DNA of 64,000 nucleotides, from positions 130,963 to 194,962 of the forward strand of contig NZ_QNRT01000001.1 in assembly GCF_003315245.1 (NCBI RefSeq), read 5' to 3'. This document shows, in pieces, positions 54,876 through 63,063 of this stretch. Numbering within the stretch: the stretch's first letter is position 1; each line of letters opens with the position of its first letter. Origin of the DNA: Arenicella xantha. GTDB taxonomy: Bacteria; Pseudomonadota; Gammaproteobacteria; Arenicellales; Arenicellaceae. The notes under the pieces were generated by a model that saw only the letters and a program-made list of their open reading frames with translations, did not search any database and was not told the DNA's origin. Both the position numbers and the translations under genes were made by a program.

Positions 54876-56984
54876 ATGGCAAGTAGTAGACAGTTAGTAG
54901 TATTCGGCGGACTTGGGTTCATTGGCCATCGGTTAGCACTTTCACTCTCACATCAGCATTCAGTACACGTCGTCGATAACGCGTGCTTAGAAGCAGCGCC
55001 ACATTCTGAAACCCTAAGACGCTGTGAAATATTGCAAGCGGCCGGCGTTCGCCTGCACCATCTCGATATTTTCGATAATGATGGAATGGATGCGTTTCTG
55101 CGCGGCAGAGATATCGATACGGTATTTCATTTGGCTGGCTCAAGCTCGATCAAAACAACCTATGAAGGCCAAGGTTTCAATCAAGTAATTGGCATAACCA
55201 ACACCTTGTTGACCAAACTAGCCAGCACCAAAGTAGCTCGACTAGTCTATTTTTCTTCATCCATGGTTTATGGCGACTTTCGTCATACCATCATCAACGA
55301 AAATCATTCCAAAAAGCCGGTTGACCGATACGGCGTCTATAAACACGCGACGGAAGTATTAGTCAATGGCTGGGCTCGCGAACACGCCATAGTGTCGATC
55401 ATTATTCGCCCTACCGCGGTGTACGGCCCTTATGATTTCAAACACCGCCTGGTAGCAAAACTGCTAAATCAAGCACGCAGTGGCCTGCCGCTAACAGTAT
55501 CAGGCGACGGTTCTCAATCACTTGACTTCACCCATGTTGACGACGTGGTGTCAGGCGCGGTCGCCACACTAGACTACGACACCTCGGATGACTTCAATAT
55601 CTCTTTTGGTGAGGCGCGGTCAATCAATGACCTTGTGTCACTGCTCGCTACCTTCTATCCAACCTGCAAAATTAGCAAGAACTTTGACACTGGGCACCCA
55701 AGCGCAAAACGTGGCGCATTAAATTCTGAGAAGGCGATCCGGCTGCTCGGCTATGAACCTGCATATCCGCTAGAAACTGGGTTGCTTAACCTAATTGAAG
55801 GTGAAGGACAACACGTCGAGCCATCTGTTCAGCGAAAACTGGTTCCAAACAGTATTGTTCCGCTGGCAAAATCAGATGTGCTGTCTAGCGAGTTTGAATC
55901 GATCAACGACGTACTACAAACCGGATGGCTCACCAGCGGGCCCTATAACACTCAATTTCAAGATGCGTTCTTACAGCACCTTGGCGTTGAAGGCTTACAC
56001 GCGCTCACCGTAAACAGCTGCGCATCGGCGTTATTCTTAGCGCTACAGGCACACAATATTACGCGTGAAGTGTTGGTTCCAGCCTTTACCTTTTCGGCCA
56101 CCATTAACGCCGTGGTTACCGCTGGAGCAACGCCGAAGTTCGTCGATATCGAATCTCGCTTTTTAGGCCTAGATCCGGCCAAACTTGAGGCCGCAATCAC
56201 TCCCAATACGGAAGCAATTCTATTAGTTCACCTAGCTGGCGTAATCTGTGATATCGACCGCATATTGACCATCGCAAAAAAACATAAGCTAGTCATAATT
56301 GAAGATTGTGCCCAAGCCCTAGGTGCGGAATATCAAGGCGTAAAAGCCGGAACCTCAGGTGTAACTTCGTGCTTCTCATTCTTCCCAACCAAGATGATCA
56401 CTACCGGCGAAGGCGGCATGCTAGTCACGCGCGATGCTGCAGTGTTAGATCGAGCAAAAACGTTAGCCAATCACGGTTATAACTCCAGCACAATGGATCG
56501 TGAGCAACAGTTGATGCCATGGCATCGTAAACAAATTGAGGCCGGCTACAACTTTCGCATGAGTAATATAAATGCGGCGATGGGAATGGTTCAACTGCAG
56601 CGGCTTGATGACATTGCGTCAACACGACGACGCAAAGCGCTGAAAATCATCGAAGGCCTAAGGCCTTTAAAAGATATAGAGTGTTTTGAATACCGAGAAC
56701 GCCATTCAGTGTACCAGGCACTCAACATTTTGGTGCCCAGTCATTATGATCGCGATGGCTTCACCTTAAAGCTCCGAGCACAAGGTGTGATGGCTTCTGT
56801 ACATTACCCAGAGGTGTTGCCAAACACGTCGGTATTTAGCCGATTCGCAAATTCCCATGAGCAGTTTCCCGTGGCCGAAGACATTGCTAACCGCATCGTC
56901 ACACTGCCGCTGTTTGGATCCCTAACTCAGTATCAAATTAATCGGGTTATCGACGCAGTGACTGCTGCGGTTGCAGACATATAG
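54876..56984 (+). CDS. Fused NAD-dependent sugar epimerase/dehydratase and DegT/DnrJ aminotransferase
   Basis: A 702-aa natural fusion. Residues 1-310 are an extended SDR: NAD motif GGLGFIG (11-17), Ser128/129 (FSSSMVYG), Tyr152 and Lys156 (RYGVYK). Residues about 325-702 are a type-I-fold PLP enzyme of the DegT/DnrJ/EryC1/StrS family: VPAFTFSATINAV, Asp477 in EDCAQALGAEY and PLP-binding Lys506 in FFPTKMITTGEGG. It should oxidise or epimerise a nucleotide-sugar and transaminate the resulting keto-sugar to an amino sugar. No glycosyltransferase or polysaccharide cluster surrounds it. The intact motifs suggest both halves are active. Confidence 0.82.
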   Translation: MASSRQLVVFGGLGFIGHRLALSLSHQHSVHVVDNACLEAAPHSETLRRCEILQAAGVRLHHLDIFDNDGMDAFLRGRDIDTVFHLAGSSSIKTTYEGQGFNQVIGITNTLLTKLASTKVARLVYFSSSMVYGDFRHTIINENHSKKPVDRYGVYKHATEVLVNGWAREHAIVSIIIRPTAVYGPYDFKHRLVAKLLNQARSGLPLTVSGDGSQSLDFTHVDDVVSGAVATLDYDTSDDFNISFGEARSINDLVSLLATFYPTCKISKNFDTGHPSAKRGALNSEKAIRLLGYEPAYPLETGLLNLIEGEGQHVEPSVQRKLVPNSIVPLAKSDVLSSEFESINDVLQTGWLTSGPYNTQFQDAFLQHLGVEGLHALTVNSCASALFLALQAHNITREVLVPAFTFSATINAVVTAGATPKFVDIESRFLGLDPAKLEAAITPNTEAILLVHLAGVICDIDRILTIAKKHKLVIIEDCAQALGAEYQGVKAGTSGVTSCFSFFPTKMITTGEGGMLVTRDAAVLDRAKTLANHGYNSSTMDREQQLMPWHRKQIEAGYNFRMSNINAAMGMVQLQRLDDIASTRRRKALKIIEGLRPLKDIECFEYRERHSVYQALNILVPSHYDRDGFTLKLRAQGVMASVHYPEVLPNTSVFSRFANSHEQFPVAEDIANRIVTLPLFGSLTQYQINRVIDAVTAAVADI

Positions 56985-56993
56985 TAATCGTCA

Positions 56994-57374
56994 CTATTCA
57001 GTGCCCGAGCTTTGCTGCTCCTTGTGCATGCATGTTTCCAGCTGACGACTAAGCTCAGCAATCGCTAGCGCCGACCCAGCGCTGATTAACTGGTGAGATA
57101 ACTGATTGAAAATAGGTTCCGAAGGTGTTGATGTACGAGACGCATCTGCCAAGTCGGCGTCATTCATCACATTGACTTTGTAAGTCTTGTTCACTGGTTT
57201 GGTCGCCAGCCAGCCAGTCATCGCTCCGACAGAAAAATAACCTAGAAAGGCGCTCGGTGATTTAGCTATGTCGACAACAGTTTGTTTGAGTTGTTGAGCA
57301 TGGCTATCAAGACGATGCTTACTGGCCTGCGCCTCTTTTACTTGCTGTAACACTTGTTTTTTAAGCGATGGCAT
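56994..57374 (-). CDS. YqjK-position membrane-associated protein
   Basis: A 126-aa protein, third gene of the minus-strand trio at the position of yqjK. A helical N-terminus (KKQVLQQVKEAQASKHRLDSHAQQLK) precedes one hydrophobic segment (FLGYFSVGAMTGWLA) and a soluble C-terminal helix region (ISAGSALAIAELSRQLETC). Sequence likeness to YqjK is only general (short coil, one membrane helix). It starts two bases after the holin-like gene, so it is co-translated with it. Function is unknown. Confidence 0.6.
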   Translation of the reverse strand: MPSLKKQVLQQVKEAQASKHRLDSHAQQLKQTVVDIAKSPSAFLGYFSVGAMTGWLATKPVNKTYKVNVMNDADLADASRTSTPSEPIFNQLSHQLISAGSALAIAELSRQLETCMHKEQQSSGTE

Positions 57375-57376
57375 GA

Positions 57377-57796
57377 TTAGTTTCCTTCTTGAGCGTTGGT
57401 TCTAGTGCTCGGCTGAAAGTTGAGTGTATGTTTGAAAGTAAGGCCGTCCGCAAGGCGAATAATTACTGAAATACTTATTAGCAAACCCACCACATTGACG
57501 CCAATCACAGCCCCAATAGCTTGTGCATGTGAAGCCAAGCTGCTGTCGATAAGCCAGCTTGCTAACAGGTAGCAGGCCAAGGCCCATGACCCCGCCAGCA
57601 GCATGAGCACAAACAATGCCATGGCGAACATTAGAACAATGCTCACCATGGCCAGTTTCGCTTCTATCGCCGCTAGCGATAATCGACTCAACGCATAGTC
57701 GCTAACGTCTTGGAATACCGTTACCATACTTTGTATGATTGATTCAGGCAGAGCAGCATCGCTAGCTTGCTGCTCGGTATTAGACTGTTTATCCAT
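57377..57796 (-). CDS. Holin-like YqjE-family membrane protein
   Basis: A 139-aa protein with two transmembrane helices (KLAMVSIVLMFAMALFVLMLLAG and AIGAVIGVNVVGLLISISVIIRL) separated by a short loop, and a basic/polar C-terminus, matching the phage-holin-family/YqjE superfamily. E. coli YqjE is encoded between YqjD and YqjK, the same order as here. The family's role is unknown; despite the name it is not known to lyse cells. It is 81 bp after the DUF883 gene and directly coupled to the next gene. Confidence 0.75.
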   Translation of the reverse strand: MDKQSNTEQQASDAALPESIIQSMVTVFQDVSDYALSRLSLAAIEAKLAMVSIVLMFAMALFVLMLLAGSWALACYLLASWLIDSSLASHAQAIGAVIGVNVVGLLISISVIIRLADGLTFKHTLNFQPSTRTNAQEGN

Positions 57797-57877
57797 GTGC
57801 TGAGCCCTTAAGTTGTCTTGTGAAAACCTCGTTGAGCGGAAAAGCTCTCAAGACCTGAGAGCTTTATACCGACTGGA

Positions 57878-58153
57878 TTATTTGCGAAGAAGTGCGGAAG
57901 CAATGAGGCCAGCGCCAAATGCGATGCCGATTGCTTTAAGTGGATTCTCATTTACGTACTCCGTTACTTTTTCCTGCGCATTGCCTGATGCAGCTTTAAC
58001 TGTATCAATAGTTTCATCGGCTTTGGCTTTTACATCGCTGGCCGCTGCCCGCGCCTTAACTTCCGTCGCCTCCGCTACGTCCGCTGCTTTGTCTACTGCC
58101 GTATGAGCTTTGTCGGCAACGCGTTGAATATTTGCTGAGCTAGGTTTAGCCAT
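57878..58153 (-). CDS. DUF883-family (ElaB/YqjD) membrane protein
   Basis: A 91-aa protein with a long Ala/Lys/Asp-rich amphipathic helix (VADKAHTAVDKAADVAEATE) and a C-terminal membrane segment with a glycine motif (NPLKAIGIAFGAGLIASALLRK), the DUF883 signature. ElaB/YqjD/YgaM anchor ribosomes to the membrane in stationary-phase E. coli; a similar role is plausible here. It heads the yqjD-E-K-like trio, read from a full-consensus sigma-54 promoter about 117-133 bp upstream. Confidence 0.85.
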   Translation of the reverse strand: MAKPSSANIQRVADKAHTAVDKAADVAEATEVKARAAASDVKAKADETIDTVKAASGNAQEKVTEYVNENPLKAIGIAFGAGLIASALLRK

Positions 58154-58684
58154 GATAAATCTCCATAAAGTTTAAGGTTAATTTAGCAACCGTGTTATCA
58201 ATTCCAATACAGCTACTGCTGATAATGACTTTGAATCATCTGGTTGCAATTTGATTGCCTATTTGACTCAGCAAAGGTCGTGCCAACTCCAAAAAATCGC
58301 TTAAACAGGGCTCTCAGGTCGTGTCAGCTTGTAATCGCCTCAATGAGTTTGCAGTTTCGGGGGATTTGCACCACCGCCATGGGCTATTTCCCCAATATTT
58401 CTATTTTAGGATTCCTATTGCGGGATTTTTAGGCTTACGCCATGCTCAAATCATCCTAGGCATCGAATGGCAACACTCGGCCTTCACATTGAGATTTTTA
58501 ATGAGCCAATCGGTGCCGACTCGAGGCCAGGCTAAGCCTGATGAGGATGATCAAACTATCGGCTCTCTGCGCGGCTAAATGTCTAACGAGCGAGTCAAAC
58601 AAGGTGCTAATATCAGCGCTGATTTGGCGCTATTCATAGCATTACCAAACACTTATTTTTATCTCAATCCGCTACTTTACTGCA
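58154..58684. other. Divergent intergenic region with sigma-54 site and G-tract motif
   Basis: These 531 bp lie between the DUF883 gene and the GNAT-nitrilase gene. The sigma-54 promoter is at 58270-58286; ATTGGGGAAATAG reads on the minus strand at 58396-58384, about 99 bp upstream of it. A further GGGGG tract lies at 58360-58364. The ORFs at 58244-58432 and 58321-58578 show no protein-like organisation and are not called. Confidence 0.5.
58270..58286 (-). promoter_or_regulatory. Full-consensus sigma-54 promoter of the DUF883 operon
   Basis: On the minus strand TTGGCACG-ACCT-TTGCT matches YTGGCACGRNNNTTGCW at every position. Transcription would start near 58258, giving an ~105-nt leader before the DUF883 ATG. 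Confidence 0.85.
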
Positions 58685-58693
58685 GTGAGCCAC

Positions 58694-60232
58694 ATGAACG
58701 ACGAAACAGAACATAAATTAAACCTCCGACACTTGGAGCTTGATGATTTTAACGACATCAAGAATCTAATGAACATTGTCTACCCCGGTTTAGGCTGGAC
58801 CTTAACGGAGAAGAAATTCCGCTCTCAGCTGAAAATATTTGGCGATGGGCAAATCTGTATCGAAGACCACGGTGTCGTGGTTGCAGCGGCATTTAGTATC
58901 GTCGTCGATTACGACAAGTTTGGTGATCAACATACCTATGACGAAATCACCGGTAATGCGTACCTGACAACTCATGACCCGTTAGGCGATGTATTGTATG
59001 GCGTGGATGTTTTTGTCTCACCGGATTACCACGGCATGCGCTTGGGTCGACGGTTGTATGAGGCCCGCAAAGAGCTTTGCCAAAACCTCAATCTAAAAGC
59101 CATTGTCGCCGGCGGGCGTATTCCTAACTATCAAAACCATTCGAAAACGCTTAGTCCGCAAGCGTATATTGAGAAGGTAAAACGTAAAGAAATCTACGAC
59201 CCGATCCTCAGTTTTCAACTGTCCAACGAGTTTGAAGTAAAGCGCTTAATAAAGGATTACTTACCGGAAGATACCGAGTCGCACGGCTATGCCACACTGT
59301 TGGAATGGACCAATCTTTACTATGATCCGGAAAAAGCTTTATTAATTGGCGCCGAACGGACTACCGCTCGCATTGGCTGTATCCAATGGCAAATGCGCCC
59401 TTTCAACTCGGTAGATGAACTCATTCAACAAGTTGAATTCTTTGTTGATGCCTTGTCAGATTATCAATGCGACCTAGCGCTATTGCCAGAATTTTTTAAT
59501 GCGCCGTTGATGGGCCTCGAGAATCACAAGAACTCGATCGATTCCATTAAGGCACTCACCGAGTACAGCGATGAGATCGTCGAGACTATTTCTAAGCTTG
59601 CAGTGTCTTACAATATCAATATCATCGCGGGCTCCATACCGGTACTCGAAGATGATGAGTTATTGAACGTGTCCTACTTATGTCGTCGTGACGGCACAAC
59701 CGACTCGCAATACAAGCTACATCCGACTCCATACGAAAAACGCTCGTGGATCATGCAAGGCGGTAACGATCTAAAAGTGTTCGATACTGATTTTGGCAAA
59801 ATTGGCATCCTTATTTGTTACGACGTCGAGTTTCCTGAGTTAGCTCGATTGCAATCCGAGCAAGGCATGCAGATGCTATTTGTGCCGTTTTGGACTGACA
59901 CCAAAAACGGTTACCTCAGAGTTCGTTGTTGCGCACAGGCTCGAGCCATTGAAAATGAATGTTATGTCGCTATCGCCGGAAGCGTTGGCAATTTACCTAA
60001 AGTAGACGGTGCCGATATTCAATACTCACAATCGGCGGTGTTTTCGCCATCTGACTTCTCATTTCCACACGATGCGATAATGGCTGAAACCACACCCAAT
60101 ACTGAAATGACCCTAATCGTTGACTTAGATCTAGAAAAATTAAACAAGTTGCAGAATGAAGGTTCGGTTCGCAACTACTTAGATCGCCGACGCGACCTAT
60201 ACAAAGTCGAATGGTTGGGCAAAGACCAATAG
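58694..60232 (+). CDS. GNAT acetyltransferase-carbon/nitrogen hydrolase fusion
   Basis: From ATG 58694 the product is 512 aa; GTG 58685 would add three residues. Residues 1-190 form a GNAT-like acyl-CoA transferase domain (VDVFVSPDYHGMRLGRRLYEARKE is the acetyl-CoA motif). Residues about 220-510 are a nitrilase-superfamily domain with catalytic Glu266 (LLPEFFNAP), Lys341 (YKLHPTPYEK) and Cys375 (LICYDVEFPE). This two-domain family is known but its substrate is not; the hydrolase half should cleave a C-N bond in an amide. A ferritin-like gene follows 98 bp downstream. Confidence 0.87.
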   Translation: MNDETEHKLNLRHLELDDFNDIKNLMNIVYPGLGWTLTEKKFRSQLKIFGDGQICIEDHGVVVAAAFSIVVDYDKFGDQHTYDEITGNAYLTTHDPLGDVLYGVDVFVSPDYHGMRLGRRLYEARKELCQNLNLKAIVAGGRIPNYQNHSKTLSPQAYIEKVKRKEIYDPILSFQLSNEFEVKRLIKDYLPEDTESHGYATLLEWTNLYYDPEKALLIGAERTTARIGCIQWQMRPFNSVDELIQQVEFFVDALSDYQCDLALLPEFFNAPLMGLENHKNSIDSIKALTEYSDEIVETISKLAVSYNINIIAGSIPVLEDDELLNVSYLCRRDGTTDSQYKLHPTPYEKRSWIMQGGNDLKVFDTDFGKIGILICYDVEFPELARLQSEQGMQMLFVPFWTDTKNGYLRVRCCAQARAIENECYVAIAGSVGNLPKVDGADIQYSQSAVFSPSDFSFPHDAIMAETTPNTEMTLIVDLDLEKLNKLQNEGSVRNYLDRRRDLYKVEWLGKDQ

Positions 60233-60330
60233 CGCGCTAAAGCAAACGCACACTGACAAAAATGTAGTAGAGTTCTCACATTGCACACCATAGCTATTGT
60301 TGTTCTCTACTGCAGTTAATCACGACGCAT

Positions 60331-61128
60331 ATGCCAAACATTAACCAACAACTGTTTCAGTTGATCATGGAAGTCGACCCTGAGGCTAAACGCTGCGGCG
60401 TGCAAGCTTTGACCTTCAGCAACGCAGAACTCGAGGCCGCTAGTGATGATCAACCACCACAGCCGATTGCGCAACCGGGCTACCCATCGGCACTTGCGTT
60501 AGTCGCTCCTCGAGACTTGCCGCGACGCGGAATACAAGCACAAACCGGGCGCAATATTTTGATGCACTCCATCGCCCACATTGAATACAACGCGATTCAT
60601 TTGGCACTCGATGCGGCCTATCGATTTCGTCAGCAAGCAGTTGAGTTTTATCAGGATTGGTTATTTGTGGCGCGTGATGAAGCTCGACATTTTGGTTTAG
60701 TGAACGACTACCTGAAACAAAACGATTGTGAATACGGTGCTTATCCTGCCCACAACGGCCTATGGTCAATGACGGTTCAGACCGCTCATGATGTACTTGA
60801 TCGAATGGCTTTGGTTCCACGGGTATTAGAAGCGCGCGGTTTAGATGTCAGTCCGGCAATGATTAAGCGTCTAGACTCGGTCGGTGATACTCAGGCAGCT
60901 GACATTTTGCGGATTATTTACCAAGACGAAATTGAGCATGTCCGAATCGGATCAAAGTGGTTTAACTATCACTGTGAACAGCGGGGCATAGCTCCCCGTA
61001 TCGCCTTTCAAAATCTAATCAAACAACATTTCCACGGTGTCGTCCGCGGACCATTTAACATCGCTGCTCGCTTACAAGCCGGGTTTGATCAACAAGAACT
61101 CGACGATCTAATCAACAATAGCAAATAA
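60331..61128 (+). CDS. DUF455 ferritin-like protein
   Basis: A 265-aa protein of the DUF455 family with a ferritin-like diiron four-helix bundle: HIEYNAIHLALDAAYRF, FVARDEARHFGLVNDYL and IYQDEIEHVRIGSKWF supply Glu and His ligands in the E-x6-Y/E-x2-H pattern. The family is related to tRNA-modifying MiaE-like hydroxylases, but no function is established for this branch. The gene follows the GNAT-nitrilase gene on the same strand and may be co-transcribed. Confidence 0.83.
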   Translation: MPNINQQLFQLIMEVDPEAKRCGVQALTFSNAELEAASDDQPPQPIAQPGYPSALALVAPRDLPRRGIQAQTGRNILMHSIAHIEYNAIHLALDAAYRFRQQAVEFYQDWLFVARDEARHFGLVNDYLKQNDCEYGAYPAHNGLWSMTVQTAHDVLDRMALVPRVLEARGLDVSPAMIKRLDSVGDTQAADILRIIYQDEIEHVRIGSKWFNYHCEQRGIAPRIAFQNLIKQHFHGVVRGPFNIAARLQAGFDQQELDDLINNSK

Positions 61129-61268
61129 ATAGTTAACTAGCTTTATACACGTAAACTTAGGGATCGCTAGCGGGTAAGGTATTGCGCTCAATAGATTTCT
61201 CCAGCATATCTATATCAGAGAAAATCATGGCCCTCGATCACAGGCCCGCCGTAATAGGGTGACAATGC

Positions 61269-62102
61269 TTAAACAAGCCGTGGCAACCACATTCCCATGA
61301 ACGCCGCAAACACTCCCACGGTAGTGAGGCCAGTAGCAACAATTAAGATGCCCGACACAACAGCATTGCGACTGATACTGCGCTGCTCGGCAGCCCAGAA
61401 GTACAATTCAAGTACCGCCAACGGCAACAGATATTGAGCGAACCCCAAAAAGTAGAGAAATGGCCCAGTAAAGGTCGCAAAATCAATACCAACCGGAGCT
61501 TGATTGATCGCCAACCAACTCATCAAGCCAACTCGAAAAAACCAAACGCCACTCACAGCAAGGAATAGCCGCAATGCCCAGCGACGATGACGTAACACAT
61601 CACGTGCCAAAATTGTTTTTAACGCCATAAGTCCAAACACAATTATCAATATCGCGTTCAATGAAATGGAAGTTTGTTGTACCCAATTTCCGACCGTGCC
61701 GACCGTCCAGACTATGTACAAACCGCTGAGACTCGCTAACAAGGCAGTGACTAAATAAACGCGCCCGTTCCAACGATGAAACTTCGGGAAGCGGTTACGG
61801 ACCATCGGCATAAGCTGCAATGGACCAGCCAATGTGATCGTTCCCGCGACCAGCAGGTGCGTGACCAAGGCAACGTTATTCATAACTTGGCCAGCGACCA
61901 GGCCATGTGGCAGCACCTCGGACCAAGCGGCAGAGTTTCCTTGAGCAAAAGTTAGCCCATAGAAACCCACAATATAGCTCACGAATAACCATTGACCAGC
62001 AACCGCAACAGTAAACCACGCCTGGGCTGACAGCGTTAGCAGTGAGCGACTCAGTTTGGCAGGACTTTGTCCCGCGGCAATAACATTAATAGTCATATTC
62101 AA
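61269..62102 (-). CDS. DUF2306-family membrane protein
   Basis: A 277-aa integral membrane protein with seven or eight helices. The DUF2306 signature is GPLQLMPMVRNRFPKFHRWNGRVYLV with the later RHRRWALRLFLAV. His residues in these motifs and in THLLVAGT could bind haem or metal. Function is unknown. It starts 22 bp after the ABC permease gene on the same strand, so it belongs to that transporter operon and may be regulated with it. Confidence 0.8.
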   Translation of the reverse strand: MNMTINVIAAGQSPAKLSRSLLTLSAQAWFTVAVAGQWLFVSYIVGFYGLTFAQGNSAAWSEVLPHGLVAGQVMNNVALVTHLLVAGTITLAGPLQLMPMVRNRFPKFHRWNGRVYLVTALLASLSGLYIVWTVGTVGNWVQQTSISLNAILIIVFGLMALKTILARDVLRHRRWALRLFLAVSGVWFFRVGLMSWLAINQAPVGIDFATFTGPFLYFLGFAQYLLPLAVLELYFWAAEQRSISRNAVVSGILIVATGLTTVGVFAAFMGMWLPRLV

Positions 62103-62124
62103 TCCGTAAAAAGTGTTTCGCTAA

Positions 62125-63054
62125 TTAAGTTTTGAGCTCGAAGCGGTGATTTCGATTCCAGATGGCCACGCACAGAAACAACACCGCCACGACGATGCCA
62201 AGCAACATTTGACCGCCCTGCTCAACAAATACCGTATTAAGCAGACCGACAAGGCTTTGACTATCTCCAAGCTGCTTAAGTACCGCAAAAGGGAAGTGAC
62301 TGAGGTAAAAGCCAAGCAAGTTTGTCGATCTAAAAAATATGCCTTCAAGTGCAGCAACGACTAGCGGCGACAGAATCCAAAGTAGAAACGGCACGCGCTT
62401 AGCGTACGACGACACGAGTAATGCGAAAGCAAAATACGGAGCGCCCCACATAGCGCCAATCACGATGCTTACACTTGACCAAATAAACAGGCGACTGGCA
62501 TCAAAAGTACGCTCGATAAAACGCCAGCTTTGGCCGCCATCTAAACTATCGATAGCGCCCCAACCAAGCACCGTGAGCAAGATGTACACCGCCCAAGCGA
62601 CTAGCAGTGACACAAACGCTATCACTATGCTACCGAACGCAAATTTGGTGAGCACAGTCTGCGTTTCGGAAACGGGTAATGACTTCCAATACAGTACGCT
62701 GTTGTCACGACGATCGCTGTAAAGACTACTCAATAGATAGATCAGCGCCACCAACCACGACAAGCCGATGTACAACGCCGTAAAGCGAATCGGCGTTCGC
62801 TGTTGTACCGCGTCGAGACTCAACGAAATTGCCTTATCGCCGGACTCCTGATTCGATTCATCAGTTAGTGGCGAGTCTGTTTGCGACGCAGTAATTGCAG
62901 GCTCAGCGCCCCCATAGTTGTCATGTAAGGTCGCCATGCCTGAAGCTAAAATGATTAGCGCACTCAAAACCAAAGGAACCACAATCACGGTTTTTTGATA
63001 TTCCCAATATTCTCGCTTAAACCCTAAAATAATTTTATTCATAATGTTATTCAC
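62125..63054 (-). CDS. ABC-2-type transporter permease
   Basis: A 309-aa inner-membrane protein with about six helices. A short N-terminal segment (FKREYWEYQKTVIVVPLVLSALIIL) precedes a large hydrophilic loop, and LYLLSSLYSDRRDNSVLYWKSLPVSETQTVLTKF is the conserved loop of ABC-2 permeases. It pairs with the ATPase gene ten bases upstream. The second Met (MNKIILGF) is an equally possible start. Substrate is unknown; similar GntR-linked systems export antimicrobial peptides or lipids. Confidence 0.82.
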   Translation of the reverse strand: MNNIMNKIILGFKREYWEYQKTVIVVPLVLSALIILASGMATLHDNYGGAEPAITASQTDSPLTDESNQESGDKAISLSLDAVQQRTPIRFTALYIGLSWLVALIYLLSSLYSDRRDNSVLYWKSLPVSETQTVLTKFAFGSIVIAFVSLLVAWAVYILLTVLGWGAIDSLDGGQSWRFIERTFDASRLFIWSSVSIVIGAMWGAPYFAFALLVSSYAKRVPFLLWILSPLVVAALEGIFFRSTNLLGFYLSHFPFAVLKQLGDSQSLVGLLNTVFVEQGGQMLLGIVVAVLFLCVAIWNRNHRFELKT

Positions 63055-63063
63055 CGGTGTTAG

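Noticed and set aside
57377-57796. Prophage, suggested by a holin-like protein
   Set aside because: It is a YqjE-type chromosomal protein in a yqjDEK-like operon; no other phage genes or attachment sites occur.
58244-58578. Two overlapping short ORFs between the DUF883 and GNAT-nitrilase genes
   Set aside because: They overlap each other and the sigma-54 promoter, lack ribosome-binding sites and show no domain pattern.
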